A DNA stretch of 64,000 bases, from NCBI GenBank assembly GCA_014706295.1, contig JACSVZ010000016.1:3701168-3765167 (forward strand). The letters run 5' to 3'. Shown piece after piece: positions 35,801-47,300 of this stretch. The DNA is from Lycocorax pyrrhopterus obiensis (Eukaryota; Chordata; Aves; Passeriformes; Paradisaeidae). The notes under the pieces are model-generated. The model worked only from the letters and a program-made list of their open reading frames with translations. It was not told the origin of the DNA and ran no database searches. The translations under genes were made by a program, and so were the position numbers. How positions within the stretch are numbered: position 1 is the first letter of the stretch; the number at the start of each line of letters is the position of its first letter.

Positions 35801-38800
35801 TAAAAAAATCGTGACTTTTCAGCGCTGCTACAGCACAAATGATGCACAGTCCCCTTCAGAACTGTCTCCTGCCCAAATGTTCCTTCTCTTTGTCTCTGCA
35901 AGCCTGAGCAGGGTTAGGAGGGCCCAGGACAGGTTTAGGCACAAGACAGCAGCCTGGCTGATGACCTCTTTATCCTGGTCCCTCACCAGACTCCTGCCCA
36001 GCTCCTCAGAACTGCTCCACACACGGGACAGGCAACAACAGGCTGGCTCAGTTCTTCTAAAAGGGAGTATCTTTAATAACCTGGAGTAGCTTCTGCTCTT
36101 CCTAACTACCCTGTTCACAGGAGTTACGGATCTTTCTCCCTGGCAATGACTCCTAGACCACGGATATTCAATGTAGCTGCACAGAACAGAGTGTTTCAAA
36201 CGACAGAAGGTGGCTGTGCTGGATCTCCCTTGTCTCCATATGCTCACAGGGAGCCACCCCACAGTCACTCCCAATCCCTCCCTGCAAAGCAGCTTCTGAG
36301 AGAAGGCCTCCAAAGAGGCTTCCCAAAAGAGCACATAGCAACAGGTATGTTAACTGCTGTCAGGACAGTCCAGGGAATAAAATATTGTTCATTTAATGCT
36401 GCAAGAACAGGTGGGGACACAAATTCAACAGGCTGTGTCACCTCGGCTGTAGCTGGGGAACGTGGGACTGTGAGAGTTGGACAGCTGAAAAAAATGAGCC
36501 CAGTCTGCTGCCACTGCATGGGTGGGAAATGCCACGATGGCATGTGACACAGCACTTGGCTTTGCTGAAGCCAGCAGGGTCCCTGCAGAAGCACTGCACA
36601 AATGTGAGTGGTTAGTGATCCATTTTCCCATGCGCCAGGGTACGTGCTGGGGCCCAACTGGCAAACTTCGTGTGGTGAAGCCAAAATTCTTCTGCTTTTG
36701 CTGTTCCTCTGAGCACAGCGAGGCAAGGTGTAGTTAGTGCTGCTCCCAAACTCTCTAGCTGGGACAACTACCTCTGAAAAGAGCCACGGCAATGGTCACA
36801 GAGCTGCTGGAAGTCACTTGTTCCTCTGCAGGCAGCTAGCAGCCAGCTCGTGTTTGGTTTCCCAGCTGAGCCAGGACAGAGAGGCAGAGTATCCCACCTG
36901 TCCCCTGCAGGTGCACATCTGCCTCAGAGCAGAGCTTCCCTCCTCTGCCCTCCTGCCTCGGCCCCGTGCCCCCGCCAGCACAGGCACATGAGGACACATC
37001 AGCCAGTGCAGGAGGCACCGTGTCACACCTTGCCAGCTCTGGGGCAGCCTGACCGTCTGTCTCTGTGAGCAGCCACTCTGCTGATGGGCTGGGATTTCTG
37101 GGAGGGAATTTTAAGCTGGTTTTGTCCTGGTTTGTCCATGGAGACAATGCTTACACTCAAGAGCCCGGACCCTGGGGATTATTTTCTGTTTCAGTCCTTG
37201 TTTCCCCACCTTGCAGCCTCACAGAAGTTAGCAGGATAACTAACTAGCTCTGCTGTGCACAAAACCTCTCAATGTTAAATCCACAAGGTATCTGTTTCCT
37301 ACACAGGAAATCTAACAAGTAGGCTGCCCTCTATACTTTCTCTTTTGTCAAGCATATGGGCTCCCACATTATGCATGCAGGCTTTGTATAGCTGCATGTT
37401 TCTCACACATAAATACTCATGAAGGAGAGACAGTTCATGTATCTTTGTTCTGCAATTCAAATTATGCCTCATTTTTATCAGTGGAAATCCACTGCGGTTC
37501 AGTGAAGGCAGCAACTCCTCTATTACATCATGCAGGAGTAAAATGCTGCCCTGGAATATCAGTACCTCTACGTTCTGTATTTTCCTAACAAAAGGAATCC
37601 ATTCAAAAGTCACACAGTGATGACAATTAAAGCTTCTCTCACCAGCAGATTACAAGGACACACGTCAGCTTCCCAGCCATGGAAAGTGCTTCACTTGTCT
37701 CAGTCCCATGGCTATATTAACACCCTCAATAGATGACAGCACAGTGTCTGTGTCTAGATGCGTTGAAAATATAAAAAGCCCACTTCACTTTGAATTTAAA
37801 AAATAATGGCTATGTCTAATAATGTTTTAGAGTCAATATCGCATGGTAGCAGCTCTCCTGCTCAATAGGTAAATGATTTTTGTCTGCATTTACAGTGATA
37901 CAGATTTATCACTTCAAAAGCATATGAATACATTTCCTGAAAGGGTGAGATTTTCAAGTAGCCCTTCAAGGATGGCTTCATGAACCACTATTTGTTTTTA
38001 ACACTGAAAGTTTTGGAGAAGTTAAAAAAATCTCCAGCTCCTATTGAGCTTGAAAGCGCTGCAGACTCTGAACGCACATGAAGGTGCCCTAGTAAACAAC
38101 TGCACCTCTGATCTGTAGGCACAAAAGAGGGGAAAATGACAAAAATGGAATTCTAGGCAAAAGAAGGCGGCTTTCACTCAGCAGTCACTCAGGTAACACC
38201 ATAAAGCTTTCCTCATCAGCTGTAGGTGTGCCAGCCCTGGGTGGTAGCACTGATTTTACTCCAAGTGTTTCACCTAGAGACTGCCCTGGCCCCAGGAGGG
38301 AGCTGGGGCATCACTGAGGGCATCAGGCAGCCTCACAAGGACCCTGTGAGGTCACTCTCCTTCCCAAATGTGGAGCTGAAGGGACCCAGAGGGTGCAGCC
38401 TCCCAGCTTAGCCCATGAACAGTAACGTGACAGATGGCAAAAAGTGCTTCCCAAGCGCAGGACAAACAGTCACAAATGCCATGTGGTGTCCAGAAGGGGA
38501 GAGGGAGAGAATAAAAAATCCCACAATGAAACAACACTCCTTTAGAGCACGTGCACTTACCTAAATCACGTCAAATGAGGAAACAGGTGCAGGTCAGAAG
38601 ACATCGAGGAAACATGAAAAAAAGAAAAAAAAAAGAGGGAGCAAATTAGTTGCAATTCCAGTTAGCTTGATGACAGGAGCTAAAAGCACCCCACAAAATC
38701 AGACTCAACTTTACTAGAGTGAGCAAAGTTTAACAAAATATTTCTACTCCAGTGCTGCCTTTTTGGTGTGTGTTAGTTTAGCAGCAGCGTGATGCACGCA

Positions 38801-40380
38801 GATGGAAAAGCAGAGAATTAAAACCAAATCCTTCGTGCACTGTGGATGGAACACAACTCCTCCACCTGCAAGGCTCTCAGAGGCTTCCCACCTACAGCTG
38901 TTTGTGACTCAGCACAGGTAGCTTGGACACACAAAGGCCTGACCTTGCCTTCAGACCTCATTGACTTTGGTTAAGCAGTTTTAGGAACTTGATTCCTATT
39001 GAGTCCATCAGTTCTTAGCTCTGCTAAGTCTGGGGCAAACTGCAAGAGCAGAAAATCATCAGGGAAAAAACTGCTTTAGGAGAAAAGGAAAATAAAAGAC
39101 AGGAATAGGAGTAATTTTCAAAAAAACCTTTCGTTTGCACTGTTGGGTTGTTTTTTTTCCTTATTGAGGCTCCTGTTACAATGATATTTATTTGATACAA
39201 TATAACTTTATTCTTTCATTCCATTGCATGACAGAAGTCTTAATTCTTATCAAAGATTTTGTATGAGAGCAGTCAGCTCTCACTTCCACTAGTTGCAGTA
39301 ACTCACAACCTACATTTCTGTTGCAAATGACATCAACAGGTAATAGGATACGCTTTATTAACCTTGGCTACACGCATTTAACAACAAATTTCAGTTCCTG
39401 CTTTCTTTCCTTAAGTCATGGATGGACATTTCCAACAACAGATGACCACACCATTGCTCCCCAATGTCTTCTTTTCCAGAGTCTTTCATTTTTGTCTTCT
39501 GATTCCTGCCAAAGCTTACTATGATTTTATCTTGAGCCTTGCCATTTCTTTTATACAAAACTTACTTGTAACCTCTCTGTTAGATCAAACTAATTCGCCC
39601 TCGTTAAAAAAAGGCCACCACATCTCAGGGCATTCCTCCAGCCCTTCTGTGAACAGAGGATCATCAGTTCCCCCTTTTGTCCGTTCTCAGAGCTGGAGCA
39701 GCAGCTGACAGAATTATGAGCAAAATCCAAAACAAACAACAGCAAGTAAATCCTTTGCAGTGTGGAAACACAGTCACCTACAGAAAGCTCTGCCTAGACA
39801 CCACACTGATGGCAGACTGGGCAAATGCAAAGAAAAATCCACTGAGAATTACTAAATACAGTAGGAACTGCATCTAGGTCAGGAAGTTTCTTGACTTTAC
39901 TCAGGGGAAGTAGCATACACCCTTGCCTTGCTTCAGCTATCTGCAGTTCTCTTTATGACCAGCACTGTGTTAAGGTGGGCCTTCAATCTGACCCAGGATT
40001 AGCTATATCCTAGCATTCAAAGGCTGAAGCCTGGCTGTTCTCCAGGTTCTCTGTGGCTAGAAACCAGGGCAGGTGCTCATAAGGACAAAAGGTACTAAGG
40101 AAGAGAAAAAGGAAAAAAAAAAAAGATTAGCAAGGACAGTAGAACAGCTCCCCTTACTCCATGAGATTCAGCAGAAAAAAAAGTGCAACCAACCAATCAA
40201 CCGAAAAGCAACTAAATAAACTCTCCACACATCTGGCTTAATCATTAATGTTTGAATTTTGAAGGAGAGATAATCCAGAACCCAAAGCAGGAAGCTTCCT
40301 TTATGTGACTCTAACAGTGAGGACTGGAGCCACGGGTCAAGTTGAGCTCAGCCTGCCCGAACAGCAGGGGCAGGAGTAAA
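35801..40380. other. Unique noncoding sequence
   Basis: No gene was recognised. The minus ORFs at 35828-36334 (168 codons) and 36265-36792 (175 codons) overlap each other and plus-strand ORFs, and resemble nothing known to me. 36820-37070 is C-rich but CpG-poor, so it is not an island. 37800-37960 is AT-rich with several TAAT cores and could be regulatory. Confidence 0.6.
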
Positions 40381-40620
40381 ACCTCAGTACTCCATCCCAC
40401 AGCCCCCAGCACCGGCCAGGGAAGGGCACTGCCTTCCCAAACCTCAGTACTCCATCCCACAGCCCCCAGCACCGGCCAGGGAAGGGCACTGCCTTCCCAA
40501 ACCTCAGTACTCCATCCCACAGCCCTCAGCACCGGCCAGGGAACGGCACTGCCTTCCCAAACCTCAGTACTCCATCCCACAGCCCCCAGCCCTGGCCAGG
40601 GAAGGGCACTGCCTTCCCAA
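40381..40620 (+). repeat. 60-bp tandem repeat, 4 copies
   Basis: Four head-to-tail 60-bp units begin ACCTCAGTACTCCATCCCAC. Copies 1 and 2 are identical; copies 3 and 4 each carry two substitutions relative to them. Such high identity means recent amplification, and copy number probably varies between individuals. Because 60 is a multiple of 3 the array keeps a frame open on each strand (20-residue periods, for example TSVLHPTAPSTGQGRALPSQ). This explains the 151- and 109-codon ORFs, which are not genes. Confidence 0.98.
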
Positions 40621-40919
40621 ACAGCCTTGTTGCATAACACAGACTATGTCCTCTGGGGCCAGAGGTTTAAAATCAAACAAGCAAACTATGACCCTCCGCT
40701 CCCCAGTCTGAAGGGCTTCCTTCCCTCATCACCAGCAAGCATCATTCCGTCTCCCTCTGCGTTGGCTAAACCAGTATTTTCTCCGCATTTTCCTTAATTT
40801 TAACATCATTTACAACTGAACACGAGGAACTCTGCATGGCAGGCCAGGCTAGGTAAAGTGCAGGTGCTCCTTCAGCACTGCCTGGTCTTTATTAGCAATA
40901 ACAGTTCAGTCACTGTATG
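40621..40919. other. Unique noncoding sequence
   Basis: Nothing recognisable. Confidence 0.55.
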
Positions 40920-41110
40920 GTTCTGCTGACATAACTCAGCTCCAGACCCGCTGCCTCATTAATGAGGATAAATGCACCTTTATCTTCACAAGCGAGGGCT
41001 TCTGCAGGATTAGAGCTGCAGAGATAGAAAGAAGAACGAGTGTTGCTGGCCGCCTTCTGCAGCGTATTAGAGACACCTACGTACAGTCCCACGGCCAGGC
41101 AGTAACAGGA
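40920..41110. promoter_or_regulatory. Candidate regulatory block with 14-bp palindrome
   Basis: CCTCATTAATGAGG at 40954-40967 is a perfect palindrome around ATTAAT, fitting a homeodomain dimer site. It is followed by AAATGCACCTTTATC, a GATA core in reverse, and several CpGs (GCGAGGG, CGCCTTCTGCAGCGTATTAG, CTACGTACAG) in otherwise CpG-poor DNA. This combination suggests an enhancer; conservation is unknown. Confidence 0.3.
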
Positions 41111-43970
41111 ATTAAGATCAGAGTTGTGTGGCATTGCCAGGGAAATCATGCCAGCTCTCCAAGGCTGACAGATGCAGCAGGAGCAGCAAGGGAGCAAAAA
41201 TGGAGTCAAAGCTATTGGTAAAACGACGAGATAACAAAATTAAACATCTACAGTGTGAACTTCTCCCCAGCTTAGAATCAGACTTTAATATTTACAGCAT
41301 AGCACAAAACAAACACAATATGATTTAAACTCCATTTAAATCCTTCTCTTTCTGAGTTTTTAAAATCCTAATTCCCACTGCCTGAGGACAAATAAGTCCT
41401 CACACACAGATCAGATATCAGCCAACTATACTATAAAGGAACAAAGCCCAGTTAGCATCCTCCACTACAAGGAACTTCCTATGGAAAATAAATAAAAAGG
41501 CAATGTTTTCTGCATACCTGGGCCTTGGCTGGCTGTGGCAAGACAGCAGAATTCCTTGTTTCAGCATTTAAGCAGTGTTTTAGCTCAAAGTCTTGGGTTT
41601 AGAGTGACAGAGGAAAACAGCTCAAGTAATTTTGCAGCTCAGACAAACAGTATCACTTGGCACTTCTGCTAAGTGTCCCCTCCTGTGCAGCCTCCCCTGG
41701 CTCCATGGGCAGGGATGAACAGAGCAGAGCAGGAAACGCTCTGGGTGAGATCTCACGTGGCCTCGGGTGCAGATGCACAGCTCGGTGCGAGGCCAGCTGG
41801 CAGAGGGGCCTGAGACTTTATCCCAGCAACCCTTGTGCAAGCTGAAAAGAAGACGAAAACCAATTCCACTCAAAACACATCTTCCAAAAGCCTTGATGAC
41901 TCTCACTGCCTCTAGAATAAGCTAGCACTTCACTGAAATGAAACCACATGGTAAATGCTATGGGGGTTTTTTTTCAGATTAGTCATAAAAAGGTTTGTGT
42001 GGAATAAAATTAGACTGATTCCTCTTAATTGTCACTAAAGATTTTTCTGTTTCTGTATGAAGTGGGCTGATTTTGTATTGGACATTGGTGAAAACACATT
42101 TTTCTCCCCTATACATGTTTAAAAAGCATTCAGTATTCCACTTTAGGAGCTCCCCTATTAAGTGAACTGAAAACCAGTGATAAAATGTCTCCAAAAAAGT
42201 TAGCTTTTCAGGCAATAAAAGTGATACCTTTATACTGGAATATTTGTTTTACTAAACTCTGAACAGTATTTTTCAGAACCGAGAAGAAAATCTAAGGATT
42301 CATCACAACTACCTGACACATCAGCCATTCCATATAGTCTTTGAAACCAACAGACAGTTTTGGGGCACTGGAATTTCATTTGTTTTCCTCAAACAAAGCA
42401 AGCATGGATATAAACCTGCTCTTACTGAAATCAGTAGCTCTGACTTCAGTGCCAGCAGAATTAGATCAACATCCTGCACTTTTTGGATCCCAGCTGCATT
42501 CAGTGCAGCGTTGTTTTTGAGAAGCAGGACAGAGCATGGTCCTGAAAGGGTTACTTCATCACAGAGATGTTTACTTTACAAACAAAAAAATATTACACAC
42601 TATTTTTACCAACTTTTCTTGTAAAGTGTTTTTCTTCCTTTCAGGTGTATATTTGCATTAAGGGAATAGGTTTTTTTTATGAGAAAGGGAGACCCCAAGG
42701 TTTGCTCTGACTGAAAAGTGGAACAGAGAGGCAAATGCATCCCTGTGAAGTTGAGAGTGTGCTGGATCATGAAAGCACAAGGGTTCCCAGACCCCTGTTC
42801 TGCTGTACAGCTATAGCACCATTTCACCTCCTGGGCCTCTTTTCTTCTGATCTTTGATTGCAGGAATCTGAGAGCAGGAACTGTTACCATAAGCTTATAT
42901 AATGCTCAGCAGAAAAAAACCCACTCACATTTATGCCACTTTGTTCCACCAAATTACAGTGATTTTGCAGATTTCCCTCAGTATTTTTTCTCAGAATCTC
43001 TCTGACTACAGCAGCAGACTTGATTTGGCACAGCCAGAGTGAACAAGCACTTTAGAAACCAAAACGCTGCCTTGTTTCAGAGAATTTGTCACAGTCCACG
43101 AAATCATAATCTTAGCTCGAGGGCAAGTAAGCTGTGTCTTACATGTGCTCTTTCCTAGTGCCCAAATACTGCTGCTGATTAGTGCAATGGGTGAAGCTGA
43201 GCTCTCAGCAAAGGTTCAGAAGGCCTGTCTGGGCTGCCTGCTCACACCACCTCACCTGCCTGTCACCAGCAGTTTGAAAGGCCAGCGTGGCCAGCGCTCA
43301 TGGCAGCCAAACGCCCTTCCCTCTGAGCTGCCTGTGCCAAACCTGCCAAGGAACAACAGAAACAAAGCCCACTGGGGGACAAGAAACACAACCACCCTGC
43401 TAAGGAAAAGATGATCTGAGTTCACTTGCTCTTCCCTGCTCCATGGTACTAAAGGCTTAAAAATTCCTTACACACCAAGTACACATCTGTGGCATCTTGG
43501 CACAATTGTCAGAACAAAGAAATCAGTGCTGAGCATGTCTTCCCCACTAATGGCTTGTCCAGATACTCACAGCTCTCACTCTCCTTGTGTTTGCAAAGCA
43601 GCTTGAACCCCAGCTTGGTTTCTTCTCCAACCCTATGAACTAAAATAAAGCTTTTCTTTTTTTTGTTTGACAACTTCAAAAGAAAGAAAAGTTTAAATTA
43701 ACAAAGAGGTGACAGCTCCTGAAAAGTATTTTCCCTGTGATTACAAAAACATTTCTAGAGTCCTCCAAAAAGTCTGCTTGCATTTTCCTCCCTGGCCTCA
43801 GTCTTCAGAGAGTAGAAACTCTTTTGATTATGAAACCTGTATTCAGAAACAGACAATCAGAGATAAAGAAGCATAGAAGGTTTGGAGACCAGTAGGTATG
43901 GAAATCTAAACTTCCATATCCTGACACTTGCACTGAGGTCAGAAACTCAGAGAGGGGGAAGAGATTTAAC

Positions 43971-44002
43971 AGTACACAACTTCCTCAGTACACAACTTCC
44001 TC
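43971..44002 (+). repeat. 16-bp perfect tandem duplication
   Basis: Two identical copies of AGTACACAACTTCCTC, consistent with one replication-slippage event. Confidence 0.9.
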
Positions 44003-44412
44003 AGGCTCTCCTAGGTCACACTCTCATTTGTGCTTAGGAATTAGAGAAATACCAGATAGTCACAAGTCCTCTGGTACCTTATCAGAGTGAGAACCAGGAA
44101 TTTTATCACTTGTATTAAAAAAGCAAACATTCTGCCCCCTTCTCTTTCCGTTGCTTCCCTCAATAAACTACTCCAGCCCTGACATATGAGAAGCCTTTGC
44201 CCAGCACACACTTTCCTGGTAAAAACAAAAATCCCCAGGACTGCTGTGACATGATTATCCTGTTCACTTGATCATGCAGCAGAGAAGGGTCTAGTGGCCA
44301 AATTACACCATCCCAAGACGGAGTATGCCAAAGCAGCTCACTGCTCTTGTGTCTCAAATCCCACCAGAAATCTGCACTGTTACGAGCATGGCTGCTTCAC
44401 TTGAGACACTTA

Positions 44413-44420
44413 TGACGTCA
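44413..44420. promoter_or_regulatory. CRE-like palindrome TGACGTCA
   Basis: A full consensus cAMP-response element, with CpG kept in a CpG-poor region. No promoter or transcript is visible nearby, so activity is unknown. Confidence 0.3.
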
Positions 44421-44779
44421 GGAAAGGAGAAGAGGGAGTTAAAAACCGAAATCCTCTTGGGAGTCACTCAGCTCACAGGAGCACAGGAGTCATCACTCCT
44501 GGTACAGCCAGGAGAAATTGGAAGCTTGAGGGACCAGCGATCACAACATGCTGAAGGAACAGGGAGGGCAGTTCAGCTGAAGTCAGTATCTAATGGTCCA
44601 CAGGGGCTGTCTGTAAAAATGACTGAACTGCAGTCTCAAAGAAGTTTTCTGTTCAGACTGAGCATAGCCCTGAACCAATTCGGTGTGTCTGTCAGCTCTG
44701 CCAGGGGAGAAGGACAGCGAAGGGACAGAAGAACAGCAGGGACAGGAACGTTCAAGCAAAGGTGAAAGCACTAAGGGTC

Positions 44780-45312
44780 TGTGCTGGTTTTAACTTCTGA
44801 GTTAATTTTTCCATAGTGGTTTGTATGGCATTATGTTCTGCCTTTGTGCTGGAAACAGTGTTGACAATACAGGGATGTTTCTGTAATTGCTGAGCAGTGC
44901 TTATGCAGAGTCAAGGCCTTTTCTGTCCCTCATCCCACCAGTGAGGGGGCTGGGGCTGCACAGGGAGTTAGGAGAGGACACAGCCAGGACAGCTGACCCA
45001 AGGGCTGTTCAATACCACAGGGCATCGTGCTCAGCATGGACGGGAAGCGCAGTGGGATGGCGTTTGTCTTCCCAAGTCACCATCAGGAGTGATTGAAGCC
45101 CTGCTCTCCTGGAGATGGCTGAACTCCTTCCTGCTGGTAAGGGGTGAGTGATTCCTTGTTTTGCTTTGCTTGTGCACGTGGCTTTTGCTTCACCTATTGA
45201 ACTGTCTTCCCCTCCACCCAGGAGCTTCTCACGTCTGATTCTCTCCCTCACTGGTGAGGAGTGAGCGAGCACCCGTGTGGGGCTCAGCTGCTGCTGGGGT
45301 TAAACCACACCA
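44780..45312 (+). mobile_element. Worn solo LTR, avian ERVK-like (about 533 bp)
   Basis: It begins TGTGCTGGTTTTAACTTCTG and continues through TGTGCTGGAAACAGTGTTGA, GCTGAGCAGTGCTTATGCAG, AGTCAAGGCCTTTTCTG, GATGGCGTTTGTCTTCCCAA, CTGGAGATGGCTGAAC and TTGTTTTGCTTTGCTTGTGC. It closes with GGGGTTAAACCACACCA. This is the wording of a very widespread avian retroviral LTR that I recognise from memory. Where its relatives usually carry a TATA box (just after GTGCTCAGCAT, about 45040) the sequence is shortened, so the promoter is probably dead. No matching flanking duplication was found and no internal viral sequence is present. The ORFs over it are artefacts. Confidence 0.85.
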
Positions 45313-47079
45313 GAGCCCCCATGGGGTGAGGCACAGCTATGGTGAAATGGGAAATGCACACAGCCCTTTACGAAAAATCCACAGAGACACCAGTACCTGC
45401 AGTACAACGAAGGCAAGAAAACAGACACAGAACCAAACCAACACATGGACACCTGGGAACAAGAAAAAACCTCACTGTTTCTTTCATGGGTATATAAAGA
45501 AGTCTAAGCAGCCCTCAGACTTTCTGTGAATACACTCCTGCCTGGGTGGCAGGAGCAGCACAGTTATGTAAGATACACGTGGTTTTCAGATTCCCAACAA
45601 TACTTCTATGCCAAAGTGATATATAGGCCAGCTACTGTCAGAAATGAAAATGCTGCTCATTGAAGTATTGTCCTGTGCATCAGCAACAAAAGGAATAAAA
45701 CAATCTTTCAAGAATTGCCCTAGGGCTGGGAAAAAAAAAACCCAGCTAACTGTTCCCTGCACCATGGTAAACTCGTTTTGATTCATATTGATAGAGTGAA
45801 ACGTAACATGCCTCCAGTTAAACTCAGTACAAGCTTGAGGGACACCTCTCTTGTCCTTCAGCCAACAGTGACAAACAGGATAATCAGAGGTCCACATGTG
45901 TATCTCAGCCCACTTATTTCAGTAAGCTTTTATCAGAAGACAGGAATGGTTATGGAAGCCCATCTTTGCTTTTTGGGGTACAACTTTAACACCTCCTAAA
46001 ATTTACACAGACACCTCCAGCAGCCCGTCTAAACCATCCCAAACCCAGCTGTTCAGCACAGAAGCTTGCCAACTGTCTGTAAAGAGCAGCACATCTTTAT
46101 GTTACTGCATAAACAAAGAGACATCAATTTTTCTGAACATCAGTACAAGTCACTAGATCTTATTTCAGCAGGGCTCGAAGCAACAGCAAAATGACAGCTG
46201 CCATCCCTATTGTGAAAAAGCACTCCAAGAGAAAAATTCTGCCTTGGTTTCAGGCATTGTAGGTGTACACAGCAGCCATCTCCTTCTCAGCAATCCAGCC
46301 CCTTCAGGTTCTGTTAGGATGAGTCTAAGCACTCTCCCCTGCAGAAGCAAAAAAGGATTCAGATTTGGAGGTGCAGTTTGCTGCAAGATCAGGCAGAGAC
46401 ACCTTTCTGCAAAGAATAAATTTTCATTAACCCACTCCTGGGGTTTTGTTTGTTTGTTTAAGCCTGACATTTATTGGGTTTGAAAAAGTATGTGTTTGTG
46501 GTGTGGGTGTACCAGAGGTACAAGCAACTTCAAAACACATACAATTCTTTGACAACTGAAATAAGCAGAGAGGCATTTCAGCCCCTGGGATCTCACTTGC
46601 TGAATTGAACTGCAGGAAGCTCCCATGTTTTGACCTTGCTTCCCAGCCCTTCGGGTTGCTGTTGGAGAGCAGCCCCATGCCGCTGTCAGAGGGAAGCAAT
46701 GCTTTCCCCAGCCCAGGCTGCTGCAGGCATTCCTGCATACCCTCTCCAAATGCCACTGTGGGACACAATCCATCACCACAGAGCTTCGGATCCCACTGCA
46801 CAGGAGAATTATCTGCAGCTGGAGGCTACAGAATAAACTTTCTCCCAGGTGTGGGCATTTTTTCCTAGGGAATTCTTGCTTTAATTTTTTTATCCTTCTA
46901 GGCAGGACCTGAGATGGACACAGGGGAGCTATGTCTTGGCTATAAAAATGGGAGAAGTTTCCAGGTCCTGGCCACAGTGCAGGAGGCGATGCTGGGTCTG
47001 CTCTCCATGCTCTGCTCAGCAGCAGGGCTGAGGGGAGAGAGCTTGGCTGAAATGAGGATTTCACAAGCCCTGAGACACG
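45313..47079. other. Unique noncoding sequence
   Basis: No gene was recognised. The 197-codon minus ORF at 46471-47064 overlaps three other ORFs and shows no domain. Confidence 0.6.
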
Positions 47080-47300
47080 AGGTAGCTTCCCTCCCGCTTT
47101 CCCCCCTGACCAGCCAGAAAGGTAGACATTTAATATCCAGGCTCATTACTCGTCCTAATGAAATGTCAGCAGCAAATGCACAGGTGTTTAACTGCTGCTG
47201 GAATGCCTGCAGATGCCAGCAATCCCTCAGGCAGGGAATCATCCCAGTCAACAGCCTTAAAAAGGTCACAAAGGCAGTGCAAGGTCACAGCAGACCTCTG
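47080..47300. promoter_or_regulatory. Candidate regulatory block
   Basis: It holds ATTACTCGTCCTAATGAAAT, repeated GCTGCTGGAATGCCTGCAG-type words and AAAAGGTCACAAAGG (nuclear-receptor-half-site-like AGGTCA) in non-repetitive DNA. Weak, pattern-based. Confidence 0.2.

Larger units (their letters stand above)
41111..44779. other. Unique noncoding sequence
   Basis: No gene was recognised. AGTACACAACTTCCTC occurs twice in perfect tandem (43971-44002), and a CRE-like palindrome is at 44413. The 146-codon ORF at 44325-44765 has no family resemblance and ends at the LTR. Confidence 0.6.

Noticed and set aside
35828..36792. Two overlapping minus-strand ORFs (168 and 175 codons)
   Set aside because: They use different frames, overlap each other and plus-strand ORFs, and resemble no family.
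36820..37070. Possible CpG island or promoter
   Set aside because: C-rich but with few CpG dinucleotides, and no TATA box or exon follows.
40311..40797. Repeat protein with 20-residue periods
   Set aside because: Translation of the 60-bp tandem repeat, with no flanking exon or promoter evidence.
45752..45900. Short plus-strand reading frame containing HIDRVKR, faintly like the end of a retroviral integrase
   Set aside because: Only a handful of residues, preceded by an in-frame stop and an A10 run, with no upstream catalytic-core sequence. Best explained by chance.
46471..47064. 197-codon minus-strand ORF, with 46914-47456 (180 codons) on the plus strand
   Set aside because: Overlapping ORFs in opposite strands of unique GC-richer DNA, without domains, splice context or family resemblance.
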